Shown: positions 1 through 8,693, counted from the stretch's first letter. The stretch is DNA of 64,000 nucleotides from M3007 sp041392625 (GCA_041392625.1 JAWKLR010000007.1:62001-126000); one strand, 5' to 3'. A program made the numbers and translations. Notes: generated by a model from the letters alone, not told the origin.

Positions 1-109
1 TTATACCGCTGTACTTTCTCTGATGAACTCCGATTATGTTGAGAAAAAGGTGGTTGGCAAAAAACAAGGGCCAATCAATGAAGTACCAGACGCACCGCTC
101 GGCGAATAG
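1..109 (+). CDS. C-terminal end of an unidentified protein (partial)
   Basis: An open frame enters from the left edge (first full codon at position 2) and ends at TAG 107-109, giving the last 35 residues of a protein. The tail is charged (EKKVVGKKQG, then ending in PDAPLGE), with codon use like the neighbouring genes. It is too short to assign a family. It is probably real because the frame runs open from the edge to a stop shortly before a non-coding stretch that carries a MITE. Confidence 0.45.
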   Translation, partial: YTAVLSLMNSDYVEKKVVGKKQGPINEVPDAPLGE

Positions 110-171
110 CCTGATTTTGCCCGGGATGTTTGGAATTGTTGCGGGAGGTATCGACTTTTAGAACGCGTTTA

Positions 172-330
172 GAGGATGTCTAAATTTCAATTCTGAGGCG
201 AAGTCGAGCAAATTTTGTTTTTATTAAGGCAAATTTTGCAGTCGCATACGGGTAATTCGGCGAAAAATTTAACGTAGAGAAAAACTAAATTTGCCGAATG
301 TAGCCCAGAAATTGAATTTTAGACATCCTC
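172..330. repeat. MITE-like element, copy A (159 bp, TTA target duplication)
   Basis: A 159-bp non-coding block with roughly 25-bp imperfect terminal inverted repeats beginning GAGGATGTCTAAA. It is flanked on both sides by TTA (169-171 and 331-333), consistent with a 3-bp TNA target duplication. It is the reverse complement of 23397-23552 with about three mismatches. It has no coding capacity, so it looks like a non-autonomous element mobilised in trans. TNA duplications are typical of some IS5-family groups, and an IS5-type remnant bearing the same end lies at 22.46 kb. Confidence 0.8.
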
Positions 331-369
331 TTATACAAGTTCTTAATTCACCACTGTAAACAGGCAGTT

Positions 370-1155
370 ATGAAACAAGCCATTCTTCCTCCAGAAATGG
401 AACCTTTTCGACCACAAGTTGAGCAGAGCCGTTGCTCTTTTATCCGGGTTGAACCTTTGGAGGAAGGTGCATCTCAGCCCTGGAAAAGCAAAATTGGTGG
501 ATTGGCCTACCTGCCTAAAGGGGATCAATGGCCACTTTCTCCGGATGGGAACCCCTTGTTTTTTCTCGGCCAGATAAACTTTGCAGAATTACCAGCCCTG
601 CATCCTTTTCCGGAAAAAGGGATTCTTCAGTTTTTTATCAACGACGACGATTTGTACGGAATGGACTTCGACCAGGGAGAAGTGGCCGATACATTTCGGG
701 TAGTTTTTCATCCTGACCCAATTGAGGATGCTTCGCAATTGGATGCCTCAGCCTACTCTCCGGAATCCTACGATTTGCTGCCACACCAACCAGAGGATTC
801 TTTTCCCCTTGCCTTTCACCTGGATTCAGAGGTTGTTCCGGTGACCGATTACCGCTTCTGGGAAACATTCGGTCAGGATTTCTTCCAGCAGTTTGGTGCT
901 GCCGAATGGGAGGTGCTGGACACGTATAGCAAACTGGTAAAACCACAGGGCCACAAAGTTGGTGGGTACGCTTATTTTACTCAGGATGATCCTCGAAAGC
1001 CCGAAGATCCGATGCTGCTCTTGTTTCAACTGGATTCCGATCAACATATGAACCTCATGTGGGGCGACATGGGGGTAGGGCATTTTTTTGTCCGGGAAAG
1101 TGATTTGGCAAAGCGGGATTTTAGCCGGGTTCTTTACGATTGGGACTGCTTATAG
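370..1155 (+). CDS. DUF1963 (YwqG-like) protein
   Basis: A 261-residue soluble protein without signal peptide or membrane segment. The family pattern is visible: a KIGGLAYLP segment near residue 42, a LFFLGQINFAELP segment near 63 and a GILQFFINDDD segment near 85, with a conserved end carrying MLLLFQLDSD and VGHFFVRESDL. DUF1963/YwqG proteins are widespread in bacteria and have no settled biochemical role. The gene stands alone and converges on ybeY, overlapping its 3' end by 22 bp. The start is the first ATG after the MITE. Confidence 0.85.
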   Translation: MKQAILPPEMEPFRPQVEQSRCSFIRVEPLEEGASQPWKSKIGGLAYLPKGDQWPLSPDGNPLFFLGQINFAELPALHPFPEKGILQFFINDDDLYGMDFDQGEVADTFRVVFHPDPIEDASQLDASAYSPESYDLLPHQPEDSFPLAFHLDSEVVPVTDYRFWETFGQDFFQQFGAAEWEVLDTYSKLVKPQGHKVGGYAYFTQDDPRKPEDPMLLLFQLDSDQHMNLMWGDMGVGHFFVRESDLAKRDFSRVLYDWDCL

Positions 1156-1598
1156 GTTTGCAGGTAATGATCTTCCTTGGAGCGCATTAATCGTGCCTCT
1201 TCTTCCGATTTATCGCCATATCCGCAAAGATGCAAAACGCCGTGCACCATTACCCGGCGGAGTTCCTCTTCAAAGGCTACGCCATTGGTTTGGGCATTGT
1301 CCTGTACGCGGTCAATGCTGATAAACAGGTCTCCATGTACCGCATTATCTGAATGTGGGAATGTAATGATATCGGTGTAGTAATCGTGATCGAGATACTC
1401 GACGTTGATATCGCGCAGATGCTCATCGGAGCAGTAAATAATGGAGAGTTCGAAAAAGGGAGTTCCCTCGTCGGAAGCGACGGAAATCAGCCAATCGGCA
1501 TGCTGGCTTTGATCGGGTAGCTCAAAGTCAATATTTTCAGAAAAAAAGTCTACTTCAGGAACAGAAAGGTCTTCCTCAGGAAGTATGGGAAAATCCAT
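1134..1598 (-). CDS. ybeY: Endoribonuclease YbeY (rRNA maturation RNase)
   Basis: 154 residues. YbeY is a zinc-dependent endoribonuclease for 16S rRNA 3'-end maturation and ribosome quality control. The signature HGVLHLCGYGD lies near residue 117; the first two histidines are the usual zinc ligands, and the third ligand position reads D rather than H, a variant I associate with Bacteroidota. The upstream SIIYCSDEHLRDIN and TDIITFPH stretches also fit the family. The ATG overlaps the TAA of the upstream anti-sigma-type gene (TAATG), so the two are probably translationally coupled. Its 3' end runs into the convergent DUF1963 gene. Confidence 0.93.
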   Translation of the reverse strand: MDFPILPEEDLSVPEVDFFSENIDFELPDQSQHADWLISVASDEGTPFFELSIIYCSDEHLRDINVEYLDHDYYTDIITFPHSDNAVHGDLFISIDRVQDNAQTNGVAFEEELRRVMVHGVLHLCGYGDKSEEEARLMRSKEDHYLQTYKQSQS

Positions 1599-2023
1599 TA
1601 GAGGCCTTTAAAACGGAGACGGAAACGCATCTCAACCATGCTTCCACCGCGCATAAAACGGCAGGAGTCGCTGAGGTTTTTCATCAAAAACAAACCGCGG
1701 CCACCAACTTCCTCCAGACGCTCAGGGCAGGTAGGGTCGGCAACATCGCCCGGATCGAATCCGGGGCCTTCATCGGCTACGCGAATTGAAAGTGCATTTT
1801 TTTGATGGCGGCATGAAATGGAAACCTGCTTGCTGCAGTCACCCTGATTCCCGTGGCGCATAGCATTAGTGACAGCCTCTGTCAGGCTGACAAGAATATT
1901 TCCCTGGGTATCGGGATCCAGACCATATCGTGTTGCTACATCATCAACAAAAGATTCAACTTTTGATACATTTTCGGGGTTTGAAGGGAAGGTAAAATCT
2001 GTGTGCAAGTCACTCATTCGCAA
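1598..2023 (-). CDS. RsbW-like serine kinase (HATPase, anti-sigma type)
   Basis: A 141-residue single-domain GHKL ATPase. The N box (EAVTNAMRHGN, near residue 49), G1 box (DEGPGFDP) and G2 box (GGRGLFLMKNLSD) are all present, with no histidine phosphotransfer domain and no membrane segment. This is the architecture of SpoIIAB/RsbW anti-sigma-factor kinases. No partner sigma factor or antagonist (STAS) gene is in the window, so the target is unknown. Start may be the first or the third codon (both Met). It is coupled to ybeY by a TAATG overlap. Confidence 0.82.
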   Translation of the reverse strand: MRMSDLHTDFTFPSNPENVSKVESFVDDVATRYGLDPDTQGNILVSLTEAVTNAMRHGNQGDCSKQVSISCRHQKNALSIRVADEGPGFDPGDVADPTCPERLEEVGGRGLFLMKNLSDSCRFMRGGSMVEMRFRLRFKGL

Positions 2024-2246
2024 GGGTGGTGGTTAAGTCCAATGATGCTTGAAGTTTTCAATCGCAGGGGGAAAACGATGGATTAGAGCGAGTGTTCACG
2101 GGAAGATTAAAGTCCATTGCTGGATAACACTGCAATTTAAGATTTTCATAACATAGTGCGCAAGGGGTAAGCGCATATTTTTTTTCAAAAACTGCGATTT
2201 GGTTCGATTTTTTATTAAAAAAAATCAAAAAGGCCTTGTTTTAACG

Positions 2247-3695
2247 CTAAAATTCTGCGCTGCCCGGGAAACGAGGGAATGGAATCACGTCGCGGATGTT
2301 CCCCATTCCTGTAACAAATTGCACCAGGCGCTCAAAGCCAAGTCCGAATCCTGCATGGGGACAGGAGCCAAAACGGCGTGAGTCCAGGAACCACTGCATT
2401 TCTTCTGCGGGGATGTCCATTTCATCCATGCGTGCCAGCAGTTTTTCGTAGCGTTCTTCACGCTGCGATCCGCCTACGATCTCTCCGATGCCGGGGAACA
2501 AAATGTCCATTGCCGCAACGGTTGGGCCGGGCACCTGCTCGCTTGCTTCGTTTTCCCGCATGTAGAAGGCTTTAATCGCCTTCGGGTAGTCAACCAGAAT
2601 AACTGGCTTTTGGAAATGTTTTTCCACTAAATAACGTTCGTGTTCGCTCTGAAGGTCCGCTCCCCAGCCATCAATCGGAAATTGGAATTTTCCTTTTTTA
2701 TTGGGTTTGGAATTCTTCAGAATATGGATGGCCTCTGTATATGTTAGACGCTCAAACTTGTTTTGTGTCACAAATTGCAGTTTCTCCACCAGGGGCATTG
2801 GGGAGCGCTCGGTCTGTGGTTTTGATTTTTCTTCCTCGATCAGGCGGTTCTCGAGAATAGCCAGGTCGGTTTGGCAGTTCTCAAGGATGTACTTGATCAC
2901 ATAATGAAGCATATCCTCTGCCAGATCCATATTGTCGTGGATATCGGCGAAGGCAACTTCCGGTTCAATCATCCAGAACTCCGCAAGGTGGCGGGTCGTG
3001 TTGGAATTTTCAGCACGGAAAGTAGGACCAAAAGTATAAACCTGACCCAAAGCCAGCGCGGCCATTTCGGCTTCCAACTGACCGGAAACGGTGAGGTTGG
3101 TGGCGCGACCAAAAAAGTCTTCGGAAAAGTCCACTTCTCCGCTTTCTGTACGCGGTGGGTTGCCAATCGGCAAGGTACTCACCTGGAACATTTCCCCGGC
3201 TCCCTCTGCATCGCTGCCGGTGATGATTGGGCTGTGCATATAAAAGAAGCCCTTGTTATTGAAAAACTGGTGGATCGCGAACGCAATGTGGTGGCGGATG
3301 CGGAAAACTGCTCCGAATGTATTGGTGCGGAAACGCAGGTGGGCCTGCTCACGCAGAAATTCCAGACTTTGCTTTTTAGGTTGCAAAGGATACACCTCCG
3401 GGTTGCATTCCCCGAGAACCTCAAGTTCGGAAACGGTCAGTTCCACTTTTTGGCCGGCACCCTGAGATTCAACAAGAGTACCACGGACCTGAAGTGCGGC
3501 GCCGAATTTGATTCGTCCCACCAGTTCTTCGCCGATCACATTTTGATCGATCACGGCTTGCAGGTTTGCGGATGTGCTTCCGTCGTTGAGGGCTATGAAC
3601 TGGTTGTTGCGAAATGCGCGTACCCAACCACTCACTGTAATTTCTGTGCCTACCGGTTCTGTCCGGAGAATGTCTGTAATCTTGCTGCGTTTCAT
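2247..3695 (-). CDS. asnS: Asparaginyl-tRNA synthetase
   Basis: 482 residues from the ATG at 3695; the codon before it is TTG and less likely. The N-terminal OB-fold anticodon-binding domain (SGWVRAFRNNQFIALNDG) is followed by a class II catalytic core with motif 2 (FRAENSNTTRHLAEFWMIEPE region) and motif 3 (GFGLGFERLVQ, then RDVIPFPRFPGSAEF at the end). It charges tRNA-Asn with asparagine. Length is typical of bacterial AsnRS. A TACTTTTG promoter element sits about 30 nt upstream. The gene stands apart from its neighbours and the reading frame is intact. Confidence 0.97.
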   Translation of the reverse strand: MKRSKITDILRTEPVGTEITVSGWVRAFRNNQFIALNDGSTSANLQAVIDQNVIGEELVGRIKFGAALQVRGTLVESQGAGQKVELTVSELEVLGECNPEVYPLQPKKQSLEFLREQAHLRFRTNTFGAVFRIRHHIAFAIHQFFNNKGFFYMHSPIITGSDAEGAGEMFQVSTLPIGNPPRTESGEVDFSEDFFGRATNLTVSGQLEAEMAALALGQVYTFGPTFRAENSNTTRHLAEFWMIEPEVAFADIHDNMDLAEDMLHYVIKYILENCQTDLAILENRLIEEEKSKPQTERSPMPLVEKLQFVTQNKFERLTYTEAIHILKNSKPNKKGKFQFPIDGWGADLQSEHERYLVEKHFQKPVILVDYPKAIKAFYMRENEASEQVPGPTVAAMDILFPGIGEIVGGSQREERYEKLLARMDEMDIPAEEMQWFLDSRRFGSCPHAGFGLGFERLVQFVTGMGNIRDVIPFPRFPGSAEF

Positions 3696-3724
3696 CAAAA
3701 AAATATCTGTATTCGTTTGGGCCG

Positions 3725-3732
3725 CAAAAGTA
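3725..3732 (-). promoter_or_regulatory. Bacteroidota -7 promoter element of asnS
   Basis: On the minus strand this reads TACTTTTG followed by C, matching the Bacteroidota housekeeping -7 consensus TAnnTTTG. It lies 29 nt before the asnS ATG at 3695, giving a short leader of about 20 nt. No convincing -33 TTG was picked out. Confidence 0.6.
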
Positions 3733-3747
3733 CAGCGCTTTTATGAG

Positions 3748-3826
3748 AAAAACCGCATTTAGAACACATTCGGATGCGGGAATTGAGGTCCCGGTACCCG
3801 ATTACTTTCTGAATGCGGTTTTTTGC
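3748..3826. terminator. Possible long-loop terminator
   Basis: AAACCGCATT near 3750-3759 can pair with AATGCGGTTT at 3812-3821, which is followed by more T. The loop of about 50 nt contains a small GGTCCCGGTACC-like palindrome. It lies between the SIMPL gene (3' end at 3854) and the start of asnS, both on the minus strand, so it could end SIMPL-gene transcription. The long loop makes this tentative. Confidence 0.35.
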
Positions 3827-3853
3827 ATAAATAAACAGCCTGGATATTCGGCT

Positions 3854-4840
3854 TTATTCAATTTTTAGTGGCTTTACCTCGCCTTCCGGGGTGATCCAGA
3901 TAAATTCTTTTTGGTTCTTGGTGATGGTTCGTGGCTGCCGTTCCGGCATGGTAAACCGGAGGACCAGGTTGTAGGAAAACTGAACGGCGGGTTCCAGGAT
4001 TTCCGGATTGATCACAATGTCGTAATCGTTGGCGGGGACTGCATTGTAAAACCGGGCCTCCGGTTTGTCTGCCATATTCCAGATTGCGCTGGATTTATCA
4101 AGTGGGTTGGGCTTGGAACTTGTGAATGCCTGGTAACTCTCGTACCGGTTGATTGGATAAGCAACCCAGGCATTTTCTGCTGTTTGCAGATAGGCGGAGT
4201 CCAGTTCCAAACCAATTTTTTTATACTCGGCTTTGATTTGATTAGCATACTCAAACACTTCGCTTCGAAGCTGGCGGTAAAAAACAGATGGGTCGCTAAC
4301 AAAGTAATCGACTTTCACAATGTCATAGATTTCCTGTCGGGCTGCTGCTGCGACAATTTTGTCGAGCAAACCCGGGTCGGAGTATCGGATGTGCACATTT
4401 TTCTGCAATTCAAATCCGGTTGGAACCTCCGTGTACGTTTTTTTCGAAAAAATCTTCTTGCTCACATCGAACTCATATTTGGGCAAAAAATTGACCATGT
4501 CAACATATATGTTGGAGTCCGGAATTCCCAAGCCTTTCAATTGGGAAATAAACGGGGTCAGCCGGCTATCCAGAATGCTGTTGGTTTCTTCGGCTGTTTT
4601 CCCAAACTGCATCACACTAAAAATCGCCGTGTACGAACTTGCCCGCTGGTTGGACAAAGCGTTGATGCTGATTTCTATCATGTTGTTTCCCAGAAAGCTG
4701 GCGGCTTTGGGCACGGCACGGTATTGCGCCGTATAGTTGATATTTGTATATTGCTTTTGCTGTGTTTGGTAATTTCCCATTACCTGGGCAGAAAGAAGAA
4801 GTGGGAATAGAAAAATGGAGAGGAAAATTGCTTTTTTCAT
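3854..4840 (-). CDS. Secreted SIMPL-domain (DUF541) protein
   Basis: 328 residues with an N-terminal signal peptide ending near LLLSAQ. The middle resembles the SIMPL/DUF541 fold: SYTAIFSVMQFGKTAEETN near residue 68, then IYVDMVNFLPKYEF, VPTGFELQKNVHIRY and a helix-rich stretch around EIYDIVKVDYFV. The family's function in Bacteroidota is unknown; SIMPL proteins are usually periplasmic. It has no close operon partner. The family call rests on remembered sequence patterns and is moderately sure; secretion is clearer. Confidence 0.65.
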   Translation of the reverse strand: MKKAIFLSIFLFPLLLSAQVMGNYQTQQKQYTNINYTAQYRAVPKAASFLGNNMIEISINALSNQRASSYTAIFSVMQFGKTAEETNSILDSRLTPFISQLKGLGIPDSNIYVDMVNFLPKYEFDVSKKIFSKKTYTEVPTGFELQKNVHIRYSDPGLLDKIVAAAARQEIYDIVKVDYFVSDPSVFYRQLRSEVFEYANQIKAEYKKIGLELDSAYLQTAENAWVAYPINRYESYQAFTSSKPNPLDKSSAIWNMADKPEARFYNAVPANDYDIVINPEILEPAVQFSYNLVLRFTMPERQPRTITKNQKEFIWITPEGEVKPLKIE

Positions 4841-5042
4841 TGATCGAATTTTTGGTAGAGTACAGGGATGTGAAATGCAACGTGTGCAGGTTGATTGGTC
4901 GTCAGAACAAAGGATGCTCTGTTAGTATGGATTACATAAAAAAAGTTGCTTTCTTTGATAGATCTCAAGGGATAAAAAGTTACTACAGGCTTTCCTGAAC
5001 GTCAGAATTTAAATTTGTTTAGAGAGAGCATGCTGAATACCC

Positions 5043-5050
5043 TATCTTTG
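5043..5050 (+). promoter_or_regulatory. -7 promoter element of panD
   Basis: TATCTTTG followed by C matches TAnnTTTG, about 48 nt before the panD ATG. A TTTG at 5014-5017 could act as the -33 element, although the spacing of 25 nt is longer than usual. Confidence 0.6.
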
Positions 5051-5098
5051 CAACCCAAAACAGTTTTCATTGTTTAAAACTGTGAAACTACATAGATA

Positions 5099-5449
5099 AT
5101 GTATATTCAAGTTTTTAAGAGTAAAATACACCGGGTAAAGGTGACCCAGGCCGACCTGAACTACATTGGCAGCATCACGATTGATGAAGCCTTAATGGAG
5201 GCGGCCAATATCGTTGAGGGCGAGAAGGTTCAGATTGTGAACAACAACAATGGAGCCCGATTGGAAACCTATGTGATCCGTGGTGAACGTAATAGTGGCG
5301 TGATTTGTTTGAATGGTGCTGCAGCCCGGTTGGTCCAGGTGGGCGATCTGGTTATTATTATTTCCTATGCCATGATGACCCCTGAAGAGGCAAAATCCTT
5401 CCAGCCGATTGCTGTTTTCCCCAACGAGAACAATCTGCTCGGCGACTAA
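5099..5449 (+). CDS. panD: Aspartate 1-decarboxylase proenzyme
   Basis: 116 residues, the usual PanD length. It makes beta-alanine from aspartate for pantothenate and CoA synthesis. The self-cleavage site Gly24-Ser25 (YIGSITID), which generates the pyruvoyl group, is present, as are the N-terminal KSKIHRVKVTQADLNY stretch and the conserved NGAAARLVQVGDLVIIISYA segment near residue 71. It has its own promoter and is not in a pan operon here. The gene converges on a DadA-like oxidase gene with about 40 bp between them. Confidence 0.97.
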   Translation: MYIQVFKSKIHRVKVTQADLNYIGSITIDEALMEAANIVEGEKVQIVNNNNGARLETYVIRGERNSGVICLNGAAARLVQVGDLVIIISYAMMTPEEAKSFQPIAVFPNENNLLGD

Positions 5450-5490
5450 CACAAACCTGTTTCCCTCCAGGGCACACCTCCGATTTGTGC

Positions 5491-6765
5491 TTATCGTTTT
5501 GGATCAAAAACAGCAGTGTCAAGACTTTTCGTCTGCCCCAAAGCCATTTCCGCAATGAGTTTTCCGCTTCCGGCACCCATGCTGATCCCCAGCATGCCAT
5601 GTCCGGTATTGATCAGCAAATTCTTTGTTTGTTTTGCCCACCCGATGTAGGGCAAACCATCGTGTGAAACCGGTCGAAATCCCAACCAGATACCCGGAGG
5701 GTTTGCCTCCTTTGAATGTGCCAGGTTCAGCATCGACTGATAGGCCGGATAGTTGCCCATCTCCGGCAGATACCGTGTTACAGATTCCAGCATTCCCTGA
5801 ACGCGTCCTTTGTAAATACGGGAATTGATAGGCCCGATTTCCATCGTATTTCCAATCCGAATCCGGTTGGCCCAGGGAGTGATCGCCACCTTGTCTTCCA
5901 CCAGAATACATGGGTAGTTCATCTGGCGGCCTTCGGTTGGCATGGTCATGGAGTATCCTTTGCCGGGCATCAAAAACATGCGTTCACCGGCCAGTTTTGC
6001 CAGCGCGGGCGACCAGGCGCCGGCAGCCAGTACAAATACATCTGCATGCAGTTCTTCTCCGGAAGCCAGACATACCGAGCGAATTTTCCCTTCTGATTTT
6101 TCAAATGACTGCACCGTTGATTCGGTGAGAATGCGTACTCCCCTGGATTTGAGCGTAGTCAAAAGGCCCTGCATCAAAGCATTTGGGTAGAGGTGCGCAT
6201 CGTCTTCGTACAGAATTGCCCCAAGGACATCGGGTTTGAAATGCGGCTCCATTGTCTGGATTTCTGATTGGCTCAAACGGGAAATTTTATACCCCAGCGC
6301 CTCAGCTTTCTCGGCAATTTCCAGTTCTTCTTTTTCTGCTTTTGCACTCCGATAATACATGGCACAGCCGTTGCATTCGAGTTGGAAATCCAGGCTTTTT
6401 TGCCAGTCTTGCAAAATCTTTTTATTGAAAAACAGCAACTCCTTCATCGGAACCGCACTGCGTTCTTCGTGCTCCCGGTTGGATGCTTGCTGAAAACGAA
6501 GGCCCCATTGTATCACCATGGGATCCAGGTGTGGACGAATGGAAAAAGGGCTGCGGGAATTGAACATCCATCGGATTCCTTTACCGAGGGTTCCCGGAGC
6601 AGCAAGCGGGATGAAATGGGAAAGTGCCAGCAAACCGGCATTGCCATGTGAGGTGTTGTCTTGCAAATCGCTTTTATCAACCACAGTCACCTCCACGCCC
6701 TGTTCATTCAAAAACCAGGCAGTGCTCAGTCCGGCGATTCCTCCGCCAATAATTACTACGTGCAT
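5491..6765 (-). CDS. FAD-dependent D-amino-acid dehydrogenase/oxidase (DadA family)
   Basis: 424 residues from the ATG at 6765, chosen because the Rossmann motif (HVVIIGGGIAGLSTAW) begins right there; a longer frame starts 30 nt upstream but lies partly under the promoter side. The DAO fold is clear: ADP-binding GxGxxG at the N-terminus, VLAAGAWSPALAKLAG in the middle, and GLPYIGWAK with NTGHGMLGISMGAGSGKLIAEM at the C-terminus. Substrate could be a D-amino acid or cis-4-hydroxy-D-proline; the sequence alone does not decide this, and no catabolic neighbours help. Confidence 0.85.
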   Translation of the reverse strand: MHVVIIGGGIAGLSTAWFLNEQGVEVTVVDKSDLQDNTSHGNAGLLALSHFIPLAAPGTLGKGIRWMFNSRSPFSIRPHLDPMVIQWGLRFQQASNREHEERSAVPMKELLFFNKKILQDWQKSLDFQLECNGCAMYYRSAKAEKEELEIAEKAEALGYKISRLSQSEIQTMEPHFKPDVLGAILYEDDAHLYPNALMQGLLTTLKSRGVRILTESTVQSFEKSEGKIRSVCLASGEELHADVFVLAAGAWSPALAKLAGERMFLMPGKGYSMTMPTEGRQMNYPCILVEDKVAITPWANRIRIGNTMEIGPINSRIYKGRVQGMLESVTRYLPEMGNYPAYQSMLNLAHSKEANPPGIWLGFRPVSHDGLPYIGWAKQTKNLLINTGHGMLGISMGAGSGKLIAEMALGQTKSLDTAVFDPKR

Positions 6766-6779
6766 GATCAATGTTTTGG

Positions 6780-6787
6780 CAAATGTA
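6780..6787 (-). promoter_or_regulatory. -7 promoter element of the DadA-like gene
   Basis: Minus strand TACATTTG followed by C, 14 nt before the ATG at 6765. It supports the downstream start for this gene. Confidence 0.6.
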
Positions 6788-6855
6788 AGCACCAAAACGA
6801 AAATCTGTACACCTTCTTGTCATACTACGGTTTTTACAAGAAACAAACCAGCTGC

Positions 6856-7686
6856 TCAGGCACGCATCTGTAAAGAAGGAGGAGAGACGTCGTGAAGGAT
6901 GTCGTACAGCCAATGGTGGTATTCCGGGAAGTCCGGCAGGTTGTTGTGTCCGGCTCCTTCAATCCGATGCAGGACAATGTTCTCAGGCAACAGGGCCTGA
7001 AGGCGTTCGCTTTGTCTGATGGGAAAAATCCGATCGCGTGATCCGTGCAGGATATGCACCGGGCATTGGACTTTACGGATAAACAAATCCGTACGGATGT
7101 GGTAACGCAACAACCAGCGAATAGGCAGAATAAACCCATATCGGCGGGTGTTGTACAGGAAGGAATAGTAGGGGCTATCCAGAATCAGCATCGCCGGATT
7201 GTTCCAGGATGCAATTCGGGCTGCCATACCACTTCCCAGCGATCGGCCATACAGTACAATATCAGTTTCTTCGTATTGGGCAGAAAGCCATTTGTAGGCC
7301 TGTTGCAGATCGCTGAATAAAATGCTTTCGGTGCGCCGCCCTTCGCTTTTTCCAAAACCCCGATAATCCAGGATGAAAAAATCATATCCTTTGCCAATAA
7401 AATCACGCGCAAACTTTCCCCAGCCTTTGATGCTTCGGGAGTTGCCTTTAATATAAAAAACCACCCCTTTGCTGTTCGGTACCTTGAAGTGCAGTGCATT
7501 GACGATGCCGCCGTCTTCCATTTCCAGATTAATCTCGGTAAACGGAAACGGATACTGGTACTCAAACCAATGCGGCAGGCGTTCCGGCCGGAAAAAGAAA
7601 AAATCCTGGCCGAAATAAAAGATCAGGCATAAGGCCACATACACGATGGCCGTCCAAAATAATATAGAGGTCAACAGCGGGCTCAT
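6856..7686 (-). CDS. Membrane-anchored alpha/beta hydrolase (BEM46-like)
   Basis: 276 residues. One N-terminal hydrophobic helix (residues 4-26) is followed by an alpha/beta-hydrolase fold. The oxyanion region reads YIKGNSRSIKGW, the nucleophile elbow is GRSLGSG (Ser near 147), the acid is in HGSRDRIFP and the histidine in GAGHNNLPD. This matches the BEM46/ABHD13-type serine hydrolases, whose substrates are mostly unknown. Its ATG overlaps the stop of the upstream thioredoxin/MsrA-like gene by 4 bp, so they form a coupled two-gene operon. Confidence 0.85.
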   Translation of the reverse strand: MSPLLTSILFWTAIVYVALCLIFYFGQDFFFFRPERLPHWFEYQYPFPFTEINLEMEDGGIVNALHFKVPNSKGVVFYIKGNSRSIKGWGKFARDFIGKGYDFFILDYRGFGKSEGRRTESILFSDLQQAYKWLSAQYEETDIVLYGRSLGSGMAARIASWNNPAMLILDSPYYSFLYNTRRYGFILPIRWLLRYHIRTDLFIRKVQCPVHILHGSRDRIFPIRQSERLQALLPENIVLHRIEGAGHNNLPDFPEYHHWLYDILHDVSPPSLQMRA

Positions 7687-8693
7687 CCTTGTTGAATTTT
7701 ACGGGCTACAGACTCCCAGACATCCGACAAGGGTTTCTGCCCGATCATATTTTCCCAATCCATTTCCGGATGTGTTTGAATGAATTGCCCCATGTGCACT
7801 TGCCTTTCCGATAACACGGATTCCGGAGATCGGTGGTTGGCAGCCAACACATTGGCTTTGCATGCTTGCAGGCTCGTCATCGGTACATATTTCCAATGGG
7901 TTTGGGCCAGGTAGTACTTCGGGGTATGGTCTTTGCGAAAACCGTTTGGGTTGCCACAGGATTTGATCCCTTGTGGGCTTACTTTTTTTTCAATTTCTTG
8001 TTCGCTGGTTTGTGTCCCATCAAATACAACGCGAACCACTTCGCGCCCATGTTGGAAGCCGGCTTCGGTCTCAATTACACCGGGCAGGGCACCCAGTATT
8101 TTTTCACCGCTCCAAAAACAATACATAGAATAGGTTTTTTCAATTGGGTCGTTTTCCCGAACCGCTAATTCTTCTTCCAGAATTTCCATCCAGGCAGGGG
8201 CTTCCTGGAGTGCTGTTCGCATGCCGCGAACGATTTCAGCAGAAGAGCGAAAGTCGGCCATTCGGGGAACTAAATCTTTGCCCGAAGCATCTATGATGCG
8301 GACAACGGGATTATTCCAGGCAGGCTCATTGAAGCGAGCCAGGGCTTGTGCATCTTTTCCGCCTTTGTTGTTGTAAATGCAAACCGGAGTGAAGTAGGTT
8401 TCAATCGCTTCGACGATCAAAGGGTGACTCAGTGTGAATCCTCCATAGCGTGTGCAGTTCGAACAGCCGGGTACCTCCTGAAACAAAATCAAAACCGGCT
8501 TTCCTGAGGCCGCAGAGGTTTTCAAGCCTTCATCCAGATTCCTGCTCCAGTGCACCGATCCGAGTTCCGGCGGATTGTCTGGTTCCGGCTGCTCTTGCAA
8601 CGGGCCAGGCTTGGCAGTGGGCTGAAGCAAATCTTCCCAGATTACCAAACCAAACAATGCAGTCGAAATAAAAAAGGCTCCGAGCAACTTCAT
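7683..8693 (-). CDS. Secreted thioredoxin-like protein with degenerate MsrA-like C-domain
   Basis: 336 residues with an N-terminal signal or anchor helix (about 1-20). A thioredoxin-like domain follows (about 45-165) with VPGCSNCTRYGGF; Cys77 and Cys80 form a CxxC in a VPGC context that recalls the VPGUxxT thioredoxin-like (seleno)protein group. Residues 188-235 resemble methionine sulfoxide reductase A: YCFWSGE (Cys192) in place of GCFWGxE, GVIETEAGF in place of GVxxTxxGY, and HGREVVRVVFD in place of GHaEVVxVxfD, with the intervening loop shortened. The rest of the C-terminus is only weakly MsrA-like. It overlaps the hydrolase gene by ATGA. A periplasmic thiol-redox role is inference. Confidence 0.65.
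   Translation of the reverse strand: MKLLGAFFISTALFGLVIWEDLLQPTAKPGPLQEQPEPDNPPELGSVHWSRNLDEGLKTSAASGKPVLILFQEVPGCSNCTRYGGFTLSHPLIVEAIETYFTPVCIYNNKGGKDAQALARFNEPAWNNPVVRIIDASGKDLVPRMADFRSSAEIVRGMRTALQEAPAWMEILEEELAVRENDPIEKTYSMYCFWSGEKILGALPGVIETEAGFQHGREVVRVVFDGTQTSEQEIEKKVSPQGIKSCGNPNGFRKDHTPKYYLAQTHWKYVPMTSLQACKANVLAANHRSPESVLSERQVHMGQFIQTHPEMDWENMIGQKPLSDVWESVARKIQQG

Noticed and set aside
2871..3746. Plus-strand open frame of 291 codons
   Set aside because: It is antisense to asnS, whose full set of class II motifs is intact; the translation shows no family pattern.
3911..4810. Plus-strand open frame of 299 codons
   Set aside because: Antisense shadow of the SIMPL-domain gene, which has a signal peptide and domain pattern.
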